Shown: positions 48,160 through 56,478, counted from the first letter of the stretch. The stretch: 64,000 nt of DNA from CAZKJL01 sp964553135 (GCA_964553135.1 CAZKJL010000001.1:248001-312000), one strand, 5' to 3'. Numbers and translations: made by a program. Notes: generated by a model not told the origin, from the letters alone.

Positions 48160-49596
48160 CTAGATCGTTTTTGTCCCAAGGCGGCTTTGCCATGCGAGTC
48201 TGGCCAGAACTTTCACGTACCCCATGCCGACTTTCAGGAGTTTGAAGCTGCTCGTGCCCATTTCTGGCGTGCGGTTGATCCACGAGATGGGAACCTGAAC
48301 GCACTTGAAACCCATCAGAACGGGCTCCAGACCCGTTTCGGCGTTCACCGAGAAATGTTGCTGCGTGAGCACCAGCCTGTCCACGACCGAGCGGCGCATG
48401 AGCTTGAGATTGTTCGTCACGTCGCGGATGCGGCGACGGAAAAGTAAGCTCAGGAGAATGTGAAATGAGCGATTGCAGAGAATTTTACTGAGAGGGTAGT
48501 TGATGAGCACGCTCTCGCGGCTGAAGCGCGAACCGTACGCGACATCGGCACCCGCCGAGACCGCATCAAAGAGGTCGCGGAGCTCCGGAAGAATGTGCGT
48601 GAAGTCGCAGTCGGCCGTCAGCACATACGTTCCTTTCGCCGCGACGATGCCGTCACGGATGGCGTAGCCCACACCACCCGGAGGCGTGCGATCGACGAGC
48701 GTGATGCGCGGTTCGGTCTGCCCAAGTTCGCGAATGACCTCTCGCGTCGAATCTTTGCTGTTGTCGTTCACCAGCACGAACTGACAAATGTAGTCGTCGT
48801 AGTGCGCCTTCAGTCTTTCGACGAGCGGACGCACGTTCATCTCTTCGTTGTAGCAGGGGATGACGACACTCACGGCGCTCTTGAACTCCGGGTGATTGGT
48901 GAGCGGCACCGCGGGCCTGGGCATATCTTTCGGTGGAACCTGTGCGCTCACGAGCAGCGAGCCCGCGAGACGGCGAATACCCGGCGTGTTTTCCAGGATC
49001 AAGCTGGCGTTACGGAGAAGTGGCAGCAGGAAGCGCGGAATGGGCTTATAGAGGAAGTCGTAACACGTCGTTCCGATGCGTATGAACCCGAGTTCACTGA
49101 GTAATCGGTAGAACTCCACCGGGTTTAAGAGCGCGCTCTCATCACCGCGACGAATCCACGAGAGAACGTTGCTGAGTGCACAGCGCAGTTTGCGGACGGG
49201 GTTCCATGGGTTCGATTCGAACAGCACGAATTTTCCACCGGGCTTGAGCGCACGGTGAACGAGCTTCATGAACGCGGGGCAATGCTCGGCGTCCAGAAGC
49301 TGATGCGCCACGACGTAGTCGAATGTTTTTCCATTCAGCACTTCTTCGATGTTCTCGGTCTTTTGTAGCACGATGCTCGTGATGGGGTTTTCTCCTCGTG
49401 TCATTGCTTCGAGCGCTTTCGTGTACGCACCTTTGCCCGCGCCGATTTCCAAAATCGTTTCGCCGGGGAGCAAGTGCACCAAGTGACGGAAGCTGCACGC
49501 GCGCCAATGAAGGCGGAGTGCAATGATTCCGTCCCTCGACCAGTAATGGTCGCGGACGTCTTCCCGGCGCCGAAGTTCTGCGGTGAGTTGGTCCAT
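48160..49596 (-). CDS. Fusion of a class I methyltransferase and a GT2 glycosyltransferase
   Basis: 478 residues. Residues about 1-225 are a SAM methyltransferase (ILEIGAGKGAYTKALEAM, FDYVVAHQLLDAEHCPAF, LKPGGKFVLFESNPW). Residues about 238-478 are a DPM1-like GT2 (VSVVIPCYNEEMNVRPL, VNDNSKDST, TADCDFTH, NNLKLMRRSVVD). One chain could glycosylate and methylate the same glycan or lipid. The ATG at 49596 is preferred to 49608, because a TATGCT hexamer overlaps the earlier one. Confidence 0.87.
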   Translation of the reverse strand: MDQLTAELRRREDVRDHYWSRDGIIALRLHWRACSFRHLVHLLPGETILEIGAGKGAYTKALEAMTRGENPITSIVLQKTENIEEVLNGKTFDYVVAHQLLDAEHCPAFMKLVHRALKPGGKFVLFESNPWNPVRKLRCALSNVLSWIRRGDESALLNPVEFYRLLSELGFIRIGTTCYDFLYKPIPRFLLPLLRNASLILENTPGIRRLAGSLLVSAQVPPKDMPRPAVPLTNHPEFKSAVSVVIPCYNEEMNVRPLVERLKAHYDDYICQFVLVNDNSKDSTREVIRELGQTEPRITLVDRTPPGGVGYAIRDGIVAAKGTYVLTADCDFTHILPELRDLFDAVSAGADVAYGSRFSRESVLINYPLSKILCNRSFHILLSLLFRRRIRDVTNNLKLMRRSVVDRLVLTQQHFSVNAETGLEPVLMGFKCVQVPISWINRTPEMGTSSFKLLKVGMGYVKVLARLAWQSRLGTKTI

Positions 49597-49603
49597 CGGG
49601 GCC

Positions 49604-49609
49604 AGCATA
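49604..49609 (-). promoter_or_regulatory. -10-like hexamer
   Basis: TATGCT ends 7 nt before the ATG at 49596. Confidence 0.35.
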
Positions 49610-49658
49610 TCGAAAACCCGTATTTCGGCACAGATTCGATAACCTTAGCCTTCCAAGA

Positions 49659-50705
49659 TCAATGCTTTGCCACCTGTACGATTTCTTCGATGGTTTTCTC
49701 GATATCGTACTCCTGTTTCCAGCCCGGATAGTCCTTGCGGAACTTTGCCATGGAACTCACGTACCACTGATGGTCGCCGATGCGCGGAGTTTCCTCGTAG
49801 ACGGTCTTCGCTTTCTTGCCGAGGATCTTTTCAGTCTTACTGATGGCCTCCAGAATCGAGACGTTCGCGAACCTCCCTCCACCCAAGTTGTACACCTCGC
49901 CCGCCTTCGGGTTCTGTGCGAATGCATCGAATGCGGTGAGCACGTCTTTGCTGTGGATGTTGTCGCGAACCTGCTTTCCCTTGTATCCGATGAGTGAGTA
50001 CGTGTCGCCCTTGGCGATGCACTTGATGAGGTAGGACAAAAATCCGTGCAGCTTGGCTCCCGAGTGCGCCGGGCCCGTGAGGCATCCGCCGCGGAATACT
50101 CCGGTCTTGAGCCCGAAGTAGCGTCCGTACTCCTGGACCATCACATCGGCCGCCACTTTGGAGGCACCGAACACCGAGTGCAGGCACTGGTCCACACTCA
50201 TCGTCTCATCGATGCCGTCGTACCATTTGTGGTCCTTCGGCAGCTCCCAGCGCGTATCGAGCTCCTGCAGTGGCAGGAAGTTGGGGAGATCGCCGTAGAC
50301 TTTGTTCGTCGACGTGAAGATGAACACGGCCTCGGGGCAGTGGAGCCTCGTGAGTTCAAGCAAGTTCAGCGTGCCCACCGCATTCACGCCGAAATCCGTC
50401 AGCGGTTCCTTCGCGGCCCAGTCATGCGACGGTTGTGCCGCGGTGTGAATGACGAGGTCAAACGTTTGTTTCTTGAAGATCGGCGTGAGGTCATCGATGT
50501 TTCTGATATCGAGCGAGTGATGACGGTAGTTCTTATATTTCTTCTTGAGCTCCTCGGCGTTCCAGTTCGTGGATGCCTCTTTGCCGAAGAAATAACTGCG
50601 CATGTCATTGTCGATACCGTGGACCTCGGCGCCCTTGTCGCAGTAAAAGCGCACCGATTCGGAACCGATGAGTCCTGCCGATCCTGTAATGAGGACGTTC
50701 TTCAT
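49659..50705 (-). CDS. CDP-paratose 2-epimerase-like (tyvelose epimerase family)
   Basis: A 348-residue extended short-chain dehydrogenase: ITGSAGLIGSESV, FTSTNKVYGDLPN in the active site, FGASKVAADVMVQEYGRYF and KQVRDNIHSKDV. STNKVYG with KQVRDN is typical of RfbE, which turns CDP-paratose into CDP-tyvelose. A second family member lies at 51881, on the other side of a GT4 gene. The substrate is inferred from rfbFGH in the locus. Confidence 0.82.
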   Translation of the reverse strand: MKNVLITGSAGLIGSESVRFYCDKGAEVHGIDNDMRSYFFGKEASTNWNAEELKKKYKNYRHHSLDIRNIDDLTPIFKKQTFDLVIHTAAQPSHDWAAKEPLTDFGVNAVGTLNLLELTRLHCPEAVFIFTSTNKVYGDLPNFLPLQELDTRWELPKDHKWYDGIDETMSVDQCLHSVFGASKVAADVMVQEYGRYFGLKTGVFRGGCLTGPAHSGAKLHGFLSYLIKCIAKGDTYSLIGYKGKQVRDNIHSKDVLTAFDAFAQNPKAGEVYNLGGGRFANVSILEAISKTEKILGKKAKTVYEETPRIGDHQWYVSSMAKFRKDYPGWKQEYDIEKTIEEIVQVAKH

Positions 50706-50713
50706 GCCGCCAC

Positions 50714-50719
50714 AGTGTA
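50714..50719 (-). promoter_or_regulatory. -10-like hexamer
   Basis: TACACT ends 8 nt before the ATG at 50705. Confidence 0.45.
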
Positions 50720-50751
50720 GGGGAAGGGGCGACTGGCGGGTAGAACCCTTG

Positions 50752-50757
50752 TATAGT
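50752..50757 (+). promoter_or_regulatory. -10-like hexamer
   Basis: TATAGT ends 6 nt before the ATG at 50764. Confidence 0.45.
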
Positions 50758-50763
50758 CCGTAT

Positions 50764-51888
50764 ATGCGCATCGCGCTGTTTTCTTCGACGGCTGACGCCA
50801 AAAACGGCTACGGCAACATTACGGTGGAGTTCTGCCGTGCCCTCCGTGGGCTCGGTATCGACTTCACTCTGTTTCTCCCGGCCGCGGAAAAGGCCTTTCA
50901 TGCCAAGTACATCCCCGAGATTCCGGCCGAGTTCAGCTTGCCGCCGTACATCTTTGAGATGAAGAACCCGAAGTCTCTCCTGTACCTCAAGTCCATCGAC
51001 GTTTCGGCTTACGACGTCGTCCATTCGCTCCTCGATTTTCCGTACTGCTTCCTCGCCGCGCGTTCGGCAAGGAAATACGGGAAGCCGTTCATGATGGGTT
51101 CTCAAGGGACGTACGGTGTCGTTCCTCTGTTACGGTTCCCCGACAGGCTCGCACTGGAATGGACGTACGCGCAGGCCAAAAAAATCATCGTGCCGAGTGA
51201 GTTCACCAAAGACATCATCCTCAAGCACACGAAGAAGCCGTACGACATCTACGTTCTGCATAACGGCGTGAATTTCCCGCGTTTTGAGGCTCCTCGTGAC
51301 GTTTCCGCCATCCGTGCGCAGTATCCTGCCAAGAAGATTTTCCTCACCGTGGGCGGACTCAAAGAAAGGAAAGGCCAAGACCTGACGATCGAGTCGCTGG
51401 CGATCCTCAGAAAATCCTTCGATGACTTCGTGTACCTGCTCGTCGGAGACGGCGAGATGAAGTCGGTCTGGGAAGCGAAGGCGCGGGAGTGCGGAGTGGC
51501 GGACAAAGTGTTCTTCCTCGGCTCCAAAGACGGCGAAGAACTCGTGCAGTACTTTCATGCGTGCGACGTGTACGTGCATACGCCCAAGGTGGTGCACTAC
51601 AACTTCGAAGGTTTCGGCATCGTGTACCTGGAAGCGGGCGCGTGCGGCAAGCCGAGTGTGGCCACCGACGCCGGCGGAGTGGCCGATGCCGTCGTGCACG
51701 GAGAGACGGGTCTTATTCTTCCCGATAACGATAAGGAAGCGATCGCCAAAGCGCTCCTAAAGCTCTGTACCGATGAGCCCTTACGGCAGCGTTTGGGGGC
51801 CGCAGGGAAGGAATATGCGCGCGGCCACGACTGGGCTACCATAGTCCGGCGCTACAAGGCGCTCTACATCGAAGTCTCTCATGTCTAA
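50764..51888 (+). CDS. GT4 family glycosyltransferase
   Basis: 374 residues, GT-B fold. Marks are VLHNGVNFPRFEAP, FLTVGGLKERKGQDL and YNFEGFGIVYLEAGACGKP. It sits between two tyvelose-epimerase-like genes and overlaps the second by 8 bp, so it may transfer the dideoxy sugar they help make. The start at 50764 is set by the family N-terminus and the TATAGT hexamer. Confidence 0.9.
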   Translation: MRIALFSSTADAKNGYGNITVEFCRALRGLGIDFTLFLPAAEKAFHAKYIPEIPAEFSLPPYIFEMKNPKSLLYLKSIDVSAYDVVHSLLDFPYCFLAARSARKYGKPFMMGSQGTYGVVPLLRFPDRLALEWTYAQAKKIIVPSEFTKDIILKHTKKPYDIYVLHNGVNFPRFEAPRDVSAIRAQYPAKKIFLTVGGLKERKGQDLTIESLAILRKSFDDFVYLLVGDGEMKSVWEAKARECGVADKVFFLGSKDGEELVQYFHACDVYVHTPKVVHYNFEGFGIVYLEAGACGKPSVATDAGGVADAVVHGETGLILPDNDKEAIAKALLKLCTDEPLRQRLGAAGKEYARGHDWATIVRRYKALYIEVSHV

Positions 51889-52921
51889 AAGCATTCTCAT
51901 CACCGGCGGTGCGGGTTTCATCGGCGTCAACTCCGTGGTGCGCTGCATCGAAAAGGGGCACTCCGTCACGATCTTCGACAACTTGTCGCGCCGCGGCACG
52001 GATATCAACGTGGCGTTCTTGGAAAAGAATTATCACGGCAAATACAAACTGGTTCGCGGTGACGTTCGCAGCGACATCAGTTCCCTCAAAGAACTCGCCG
52101 CAAGCCACGACGTCATTTTGCATCTCGCGGCACAGGTCGCCGTGACGACGTCGGTGGTGGATCCGCGCACGGACTTCGACATCAACGCGCTCGGAACGTT
52201 CAACGTTCTGGAGGCTGCTCGTCTCTCCTCCAAAAAACCCGCCGTCATCTTCGCATCCACGAACAAAGTGTACGGAGGACTGGAGCACCTGCACGTCGCC
52301 GAGGAAGAGAAGCGCGTTCGGTTCAAAGACGGACGCGGGGGAGTGGATGAAACCACACCGCTCGACTTCCACTCGCCGTACGGTTGCAGCAAAGGAGCTG
52401 CCGACCAGTACGTTCGGGATTACGCCCGCATGTACGACCTCAAGACGCTCGTTCTGCGCCAGTCGTGCATCTATGGACCGCATCAGCTGGGCGTGGAAGA
52501 CCAGGGTTGGGTGGCATGGTTCCTCATCGCCGCACTCTTCGGGCGCCCGGTCACCGTGTACGGCACGGGCAAGCAAGTCCGCGACCTCCTGTATATCGAT
52601 GACCTCACAGATCTCTACATGCGCGCCATCGAGAAGATCGACATCGTCTCCGGACAGGTGCTGAACCTTGGCGGTGGAGCGGACAACAGCCTCTCGCTCC
52701 TCGAGTTCTTGGAGATCATCGAGAAAGACCTGAAGATTCCGCTCAAGCACTCCTTCTCCGATTGGCGCCCGGGTGATCAGCCGATTTTCGTGAGCGACAA
52801 TACGAAGGCGAAGAAGATGCTCGGCTGGGAGCCGAAGATGAATGTGAAGAAAGGCATCGTGAACTTGGTCGGATGGCTCAGGGATAATAAGGAGATGTTG
52901 GAGCAGTTCTACAAATCGTGA
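51881..52921 (+). CDS. rfbE: CDP-paratose 2-epimerase (tyvelose epimerase)
   Basis: A 346-residue extended short-chain dehydrogenase close to RfbE: ITGGAGFIGVNSV, FASTNKVYGGL, YGCSKGAADQYVRDYARMY with the Tyr/Lys pair, and the signature QSCIYGPHQLGVEDQGWVAW. It inverts C2 of CDP-paratose. The CDP-paratose synthase (RfbS) step that would feed it is not clearly present in the window. Confidence 0.88.
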   Translation: MSKSILITGGAGFIGVNSVVRCIEKGHSVTIFDNLSRRGTDINVAFLEKNYHGKYKLVRGDVRSDISSLKELAASHDVILHLAAQVAVTTSVVDPRTDFDINALGTFNVLEAARLSSKKPAVIFASTNKVYGGLEHLHVAEEEKRVRFKDGRGGVDETTPLDFHSPYGCSKGAADQYVRDYARMYDLKTLVLRQSCIYGPHQLGVEDQGWVAWFLIAALFGRPVTVYGTGKQVRDLLYIDDLTDLYMRAIEKIDIVSGQVLNLGGGADNSLSLLEFLEIIEKDLKIPLKHSFSDWRPGDQPIFVSDNTKAKKMLGWEPKMNVKKGIVNLVGWLRDNKEMLEQFYKS

Positions 52922-52924
52922 TTA

Positions 52925-53090
52925 TTGTTACTTGTTTGTGATTCTCCTCCACTTTCTTTTGACGCAAAAGAAAGTGGCAAAGAAAAGCAGTCGCTCGTGG
53001 AAAAATGCGACAACGTCGCTTCAGGTTCTTCAAAGCACGGCGTAGTTCCTTGTATTCTTTGCAATCCTTGCAGTCCTTGCAATCTTTTTT
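52925..53090. repeat. Structured interspersed repeat, copy 4 (short form) with 9-bp tail
   Basis: The first hairpin and CAAAGAAAAGCAGTCGCTCGTGG are as in copy 1, but the nested second hairpin is missing: GTGGAAAAATG joins directly to CGACAACG. The tail has about five TTCCTTGTA-type 9-mers and reaches the stop codon of the next, convergent gene. Confidence 0.83.
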
Positions 53091-54235
53091 TACTCGTAAA
53101 TTTTACCAAGTTCTTCAAGCATCGATCCCAAGCTCAGCTCAGCCATTCGTTTTCTGCCTGCTTGTCCGACTTGGTCGAGACTGGCTTTGTGCTGGACACA
53201 CCATTCCATCTTTTCGCGCCACAACTGTTCATTCAGTGGGTCCAAGATCCAGCCCGTCACACCATCTTGCACGGATTCCTTCGCTCCGCCCCAGGACGTG
53301 GCAAGAACGGGGCGCTCCATCGCCATGGCCTCCAAACAGACCGTTGGGAAACAGTCCAAACAGCGTGAAGGCACGAGCACCGCGTCGCAGGCGGTGTACT
53401 GCAGCTTCATCTCCTCGGCATTTTGGTTCTTGAAGATGTGCATGCGGTCCTTCACCGGTGCGAACTCGTCACTGAATCTGTCGCCGGCCAGAATGAGCTC
53501 GGCATTCTTCGGGAACGTTGCGGCAACGAGTGTCGATCCTTTATCCACACCCATGCGACCGGCGAGGAGGAAGAGGAATGTGTCCTGCGGAAGCTGCAGT
53601 TTCGTTCGAGCGTCGGATTTCGTTGTCGTCGGTTTCCAAAAATCGAGGTCGATGCCGTTATGCATCGTCTCCACGTTCCGAATTCCGCGCTTCGTCAGAT
53701 ACTGTTTCAGCGCGTCGCTCACGGCGAAGATCTTGTCGGCGGATTTCAGATAGTCTTTGATGAGAACGGTTCGCAGCGGGTTCCAGAGCCACCTATAGCG
53801 CAGGGCTTCTTTGAGCCACAACATCGTCTCCGACCCCGTGACTTTGCCGTACGCCACATGCGAGACGTCGTGGCACGTTACGATCAGTGTGATGTTTTGT
53901 TTTTTTGCAGTCGGCATCCAACGGTATCCGATTTGGCGTGAAATCGTGTGCGCATGAATCACGTCGGGACGGAAATCGTTTATTTTTTGAACAACACTGC
54001 GCTTCAGACTGTCCGAAAAAACGCAGCGCCAGTGCGCCCAACGTTCCGATCGCGGCTCGATCGTCATCAGCGTGACTGTATCCAGCGATTTTGGGAGCGT
54101 TCCTGCGGTTGCAGCGGAAAGAATGCCGACCTCATGGCCCATCGCAGCTTGTCCGCGGGCGATCTCACTCACGATACGGCCCGTGCCGCCGAGAGCGGCC
54201 GGCGGGATGCCGTCGACGAGGTGCAGGATGCGCAT
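53090..54235 (-). CDS. GT4 family glycosyltransferase
   Basis: 381 residues, GT-B fold. The N-terminus ILHLVDGIPPAALGGTGRIV has the glycine-rich acceptor loop; the donor side shows MHNGIDLDFWKP, LLAGRMGVDKGSTL and SRCLDCFPTVCLEAMAME. The ATG at 54235 is set by the family start and a TACCAT hexamer. It is divergent from a methyltransferase gene. Confidence 0.89.
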   Translation of the reverse strand: MRILHLVDGIPPAALGGTGRIVSEIARGQAAMGHEVGILSAATAGTLPKSLDTVTLMTIEPRSERWAHWRCVFSDSLKRSVVQKINDFRPDVIHAHTISRQIGYRWMPTAKKQNITLIVTCHDVSHVAYGKVTGSETMLWLKEALRYRWLWNPLRTVLIKDYLKSADKIFAVSDALKQYLTKRGIRNVETMHNGIDLDFWKPTTTKSDARTKLQLPQDTFLFLLAGRMGVDKGSTLVAATFPKNAELILAGDRFSDEFAPVKDRMHIFKNQNAEEMKLQYTACDAVLVPSRCLDCFPTVCLEAMAMERPVLATSWGGAKESVQDGVTGWILDPLNEQLWREKMEWCVQHKASLDQVGQAGRKRMAELSLGSMLEELGKIYE

Positions 54236-54241
54236 GGCGCC

Positions 54242-54247
54242 ATGGTA
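54242..54247 (-). promoter_or_regulatory. -10-like hexamer
   Basis: TACCAT ends 6 nt before the ATG at 54235. Confidence 0.4.
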
Positions 54248-54259
54248 CCGCATTTCTGC

Positions 54260-54265
54260 TATTCT
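54260..54265 (+). promoter_or_regulatory. -10-like hexamer
   Basis: TATTCT, preceded by GC, ends 6 nt before the GTG at 54272. It lies back to back with the hexamer at 54242. Confidence 0.45.
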
Positions 54266-54271
54266 CCGCCC

Positions 54272-55009
54272 GTGTCGTACGAATTCACCAAGTACCGCGA
54301 CAGCGGCGCTCTCCACTGGCGAGAAATGACGAGTCGGTCGCTCATGACCTTCAATGCGCATCAGCAAGCACGCTACGACGTCGCGTTGGCCGCACTCGGG
54401 GACATCAAAGGCAAGAACGTCTGTGACCTGGGCTGCGGCGACGGCGCCCTGACGTCACTTCTGGTCCGTCGCGGTGCCATCGTCACCGCCGTGGACAATG
54501 AGCAGAAAGGAATCGATCTCGCCAAGAAGGCATTCGACCACGAGAAGCTCACCTGCACCTTCGTCTGCGGCAGCGTGGAGAAGATTCCGCTGCCCGACGC
54601 TGAGTTTGATGCCGTCATTTCCTGTGATGTCATCGAACATCTCGATAAGCGAGCCGAGCACGTGGCCGAAGCAGCACGCATTTTGAAGAGCGGTGGCATC
54701 GCCGTCATCACCACGCCGTACCGCATCTCCGAAATTCCGGCCCCGTTCCACACGCACGAGTTTTACCCCACCGAACTTGCGGGTCTTGCCACGCCGTACT
54801 TTAAGACCGTCGACGTGAAAGAGACGCACCACATGTTCTGGAACGCGTTTTTCAACTATCGCCCCAAAATCCTCCGCGGATTCCATCTGGGACGGGTCTT
54901 CATCAACATGATGACGCTCTGGTTCGGAAAAAATCCGTTCATGCGCGACGGCACGAACCGAAAGAAGCGTGAGTTCTTCACGCAGCTGACGATGCGGTGT
55001 GTGAAGTAG
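54272..55009 (+). CDS. Class I SAM-dependent methyltransferase
   Basis: 245 residues: VCDLGCGDGALTSLLVRRG (motif I), VDNEQKGIDLA, FDAVISCDVIEHLDKR and LKSGGIAVITTPYR. It is of the UbiG-like group often found in glycan loci. The GTG at 54272 (MSYEFTKYRDSGALHW) is chosen; the ORF upstream in frame is antisense to the GT4 gene. Its end overlaps the convergent flippase gene by 32 bp. Confidence 0.85.
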   Translation: MSYEFTKYRDSGALHWREMTSRSLMTFNAHQQARYDVALAALGDIKGKNVCDLGCGDGALTSLLVRRGAIVTAVDNEQKGIDLAKKAFDHEKLTCTFVCGSVEKIPLPDAEFDAVISCDVIEHLDKRAEHVAEAARILKSGGIAVITTPYRISEIPAPFHTHEFYPTELAGLATPYFKTVDVKETHHMFWNAFFNYRPKILRGFHLGRVFINMMTLWFGKNPFMRDGTNRKKREFFTQLTMRCVK

Positions 55010-56321
55010 CGTGCTCCACCTTGAGGAGACGCAGGAAGATGTATGCCGTCATGGTGAGCGGCATTGCCATGCCGATGCCGTACGCCAGAATGAAGCCGAG
55101 GAGCGGGCGACCGAGCGTGCCGAAGATCCACACCGTCCCGAGCATCAGAATCCAGCTGAGGAGTGCCTGGAAGATGGAATAGGGCACTTTGCGGTACAGG
55201 CGGAGCATCGGCGAATTGGCGATGCACAGCGAAACGGGAAGCGACAGCGGCAGGAGAATCAGTGTCAGCGGAATTGCATCGAGGTAGCTCGCACCATAGG
55301 CGTAGTACACGATGAACGGGAACGTAATGACGGCACCGAGTGTCACGAGTGCGTGGAACGCGAGAGCATGCTTGATGAGCTTCGCCGCGTTTCTGCGCAT
55401 GACGATGTTGCCTTCCGATTTCATGCGGCCAAAAGCGGCGGTGGAGAGGTCTCCGGCTTGCGGCAGCACGACCGAACGCGTGATGTTCGTCATTTGCGAT
55501 GCGATGCGGATGGTTCCGATCATCGATGCGGGCAAGAAGAGCGACGCGGCGAAGAACAGTCCCTGCGGGAAGAAGTTGCCGATCGTTTTTTCGGCAGTGA
55601 TGAGAAGGCCCTGCACCAAATACTGGTTGCTCTCGCTCCAACGAATGCGCAGCACTTCGCGAATGCCGGGCAAATCGTGCTTGCGGGCGATGATGCTGAG
55701 CGTCAGAAGTGAGATCGGCAAGAAGCACAGGCTTACGAGGAGCTGCACCGTGAGCACTGCCCACAGCTTGCCGCCGAGTGCGAGGGTGACGATCGCAAGC
55801 GTGATGTAGGACAGGTTTGCCGCCTGTTCCAAAATTACTTTGAGACGAATTCTGCGGATGGATTGAAGCAAAATCAGCGTCATGCTGTTGCCGATCTCGC
55901 TGATTTGGAACAAGCAGTAGATGCGGGCGAAGTTTCCGATGGTCGGTGAGCCGTACAGATAGTCGCTCAAGTTCGGCATGATGAGTGCCAGGAGTCCGAG
56001 CAGCAGCACGTTCACCGCAGCGACCATGAGGAAGTTGGCGAGTACCGCCGACATCGCGCGTCTGTCTTTGTTGCCGTACGCCTCGGAAAAGAAAACATAG
56101 AGCGACTGGCCTTGGCCGATGTTGAAGAAGGCCGTCGCGGTTCCCGCAAACGCCATGATGACGGCATACGTACCGTACATGTCGCGGCCGAGGTAGCGCG
56201 CGAAGGCGACCGAACTCAGGAAGCCGGCTCCCATCAGAATGAATGACCCCACTTGGATCGTGAGCACGTCGCGTACGAACGGAATGCGCTTGAGGCCGAA
56301 GAGGGAGGTGAAGATGTTCAT
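54978..56321 (-). CDS. Wzx-like lipid-linked oligosaccharide flippase
   Basis: A 447-residue membrane protein with about 12-14 helices of the polysaccharide transporter (MOP) superfamily: VLTIQVGSFILMGAGFLSSVAFARYLG opening, then GTYAVIMAFAG and conserved central helices, no soluble domain. It would flip polyprenyl-linked repeat units across the membrane. It is the only transporter found in the locus. The ATG at 56321 fits a TACCAT hexamer; an ATG at 56363 lies within repeat sequence. Confidence 0.87.
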   Translation of the reverse strand: MNIFTSLFGLKRIPFVRDVLTIQVGSFILMGAGFLSSVAFARYLGRDMYGTYAVIMAFAGTATAFFNIGQGQSLYVFFSEAYGNKDRRAMSAVLANFLMVAAVNVLLLGLLALIMPNLSDYLYGSPTIGNFARIYCLFQISEIGNSMTLILLQSIRRIRLKVILEQAANLSYITLAIVTLALGGKLWAVLTVQLLVSLCFLPISLLTLSIIARKHDLPGIREVLRIRWSESNQYLVQGLLITAEKTIGNFFPQGLFFAASLFLPASMIGTIRIASQMTNITRSVVLPQAGDLSTAAFGRMKSEGNIVMRRNAAKLIKHALAFHALVTLGAVITFPFIVYYAYGASYLDAIPLTLILLPLSLPVSLCIANSPMLRLYRKVPYSIFQALLSWILMLGTVWIFGTLGRPLLGFILAYGIGMAMPLTMTAYIFLRLLKVEHATSHTASSAA

Positions 56322-56333
56322 CTTCGAGGGGAG

Positions 56334-56339
56334 ATGGTA
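56334..56339 (-). promoter_or_regulatory. -10-like hexamer of the flippase gene
   Basis: TACCAT, preceded by GC, ends 12 nt before the ATG at 56321. Confidence 0.4.
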
Positions 56340-56360
56340 GCTCTTTTCCCGTAGTGACGA

Positions 56361-56478
56361 CATGTTACTTCTTTGTCCGCGACAAAGAAGTAACCAAGAA
56401 AACGCCGCGCGCCGATACCCACCCTCACCCCCCGCTGCGGCGCGCTCCATCCCTTGGGATGTGGATATGAACTACTTG
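56361..56478. repeat. Structured interspersed repeat, related variant (copy 5)
   Basis: GTTACTTCTTTGTC (56364-56377) pairs perfectly with GACAAAGAAGTAAC (56381-56394). It is followed by CAAGAAAACGCC and a second stem GCGCGCCG (56407-56414) with CGGCGCGC (56438-56445), then CATCCC-TT-GGGATG. The plan (hairpin, CAAnGAAAA, second hairpin) is that of the other copies, with different stems. Confidence 0.7.

Noticed and set aside
30999..56478. Insertion sequences
   Set aside because: The repeats carry no transposase ORF; any mobility would need an enzyme from elsewhere.
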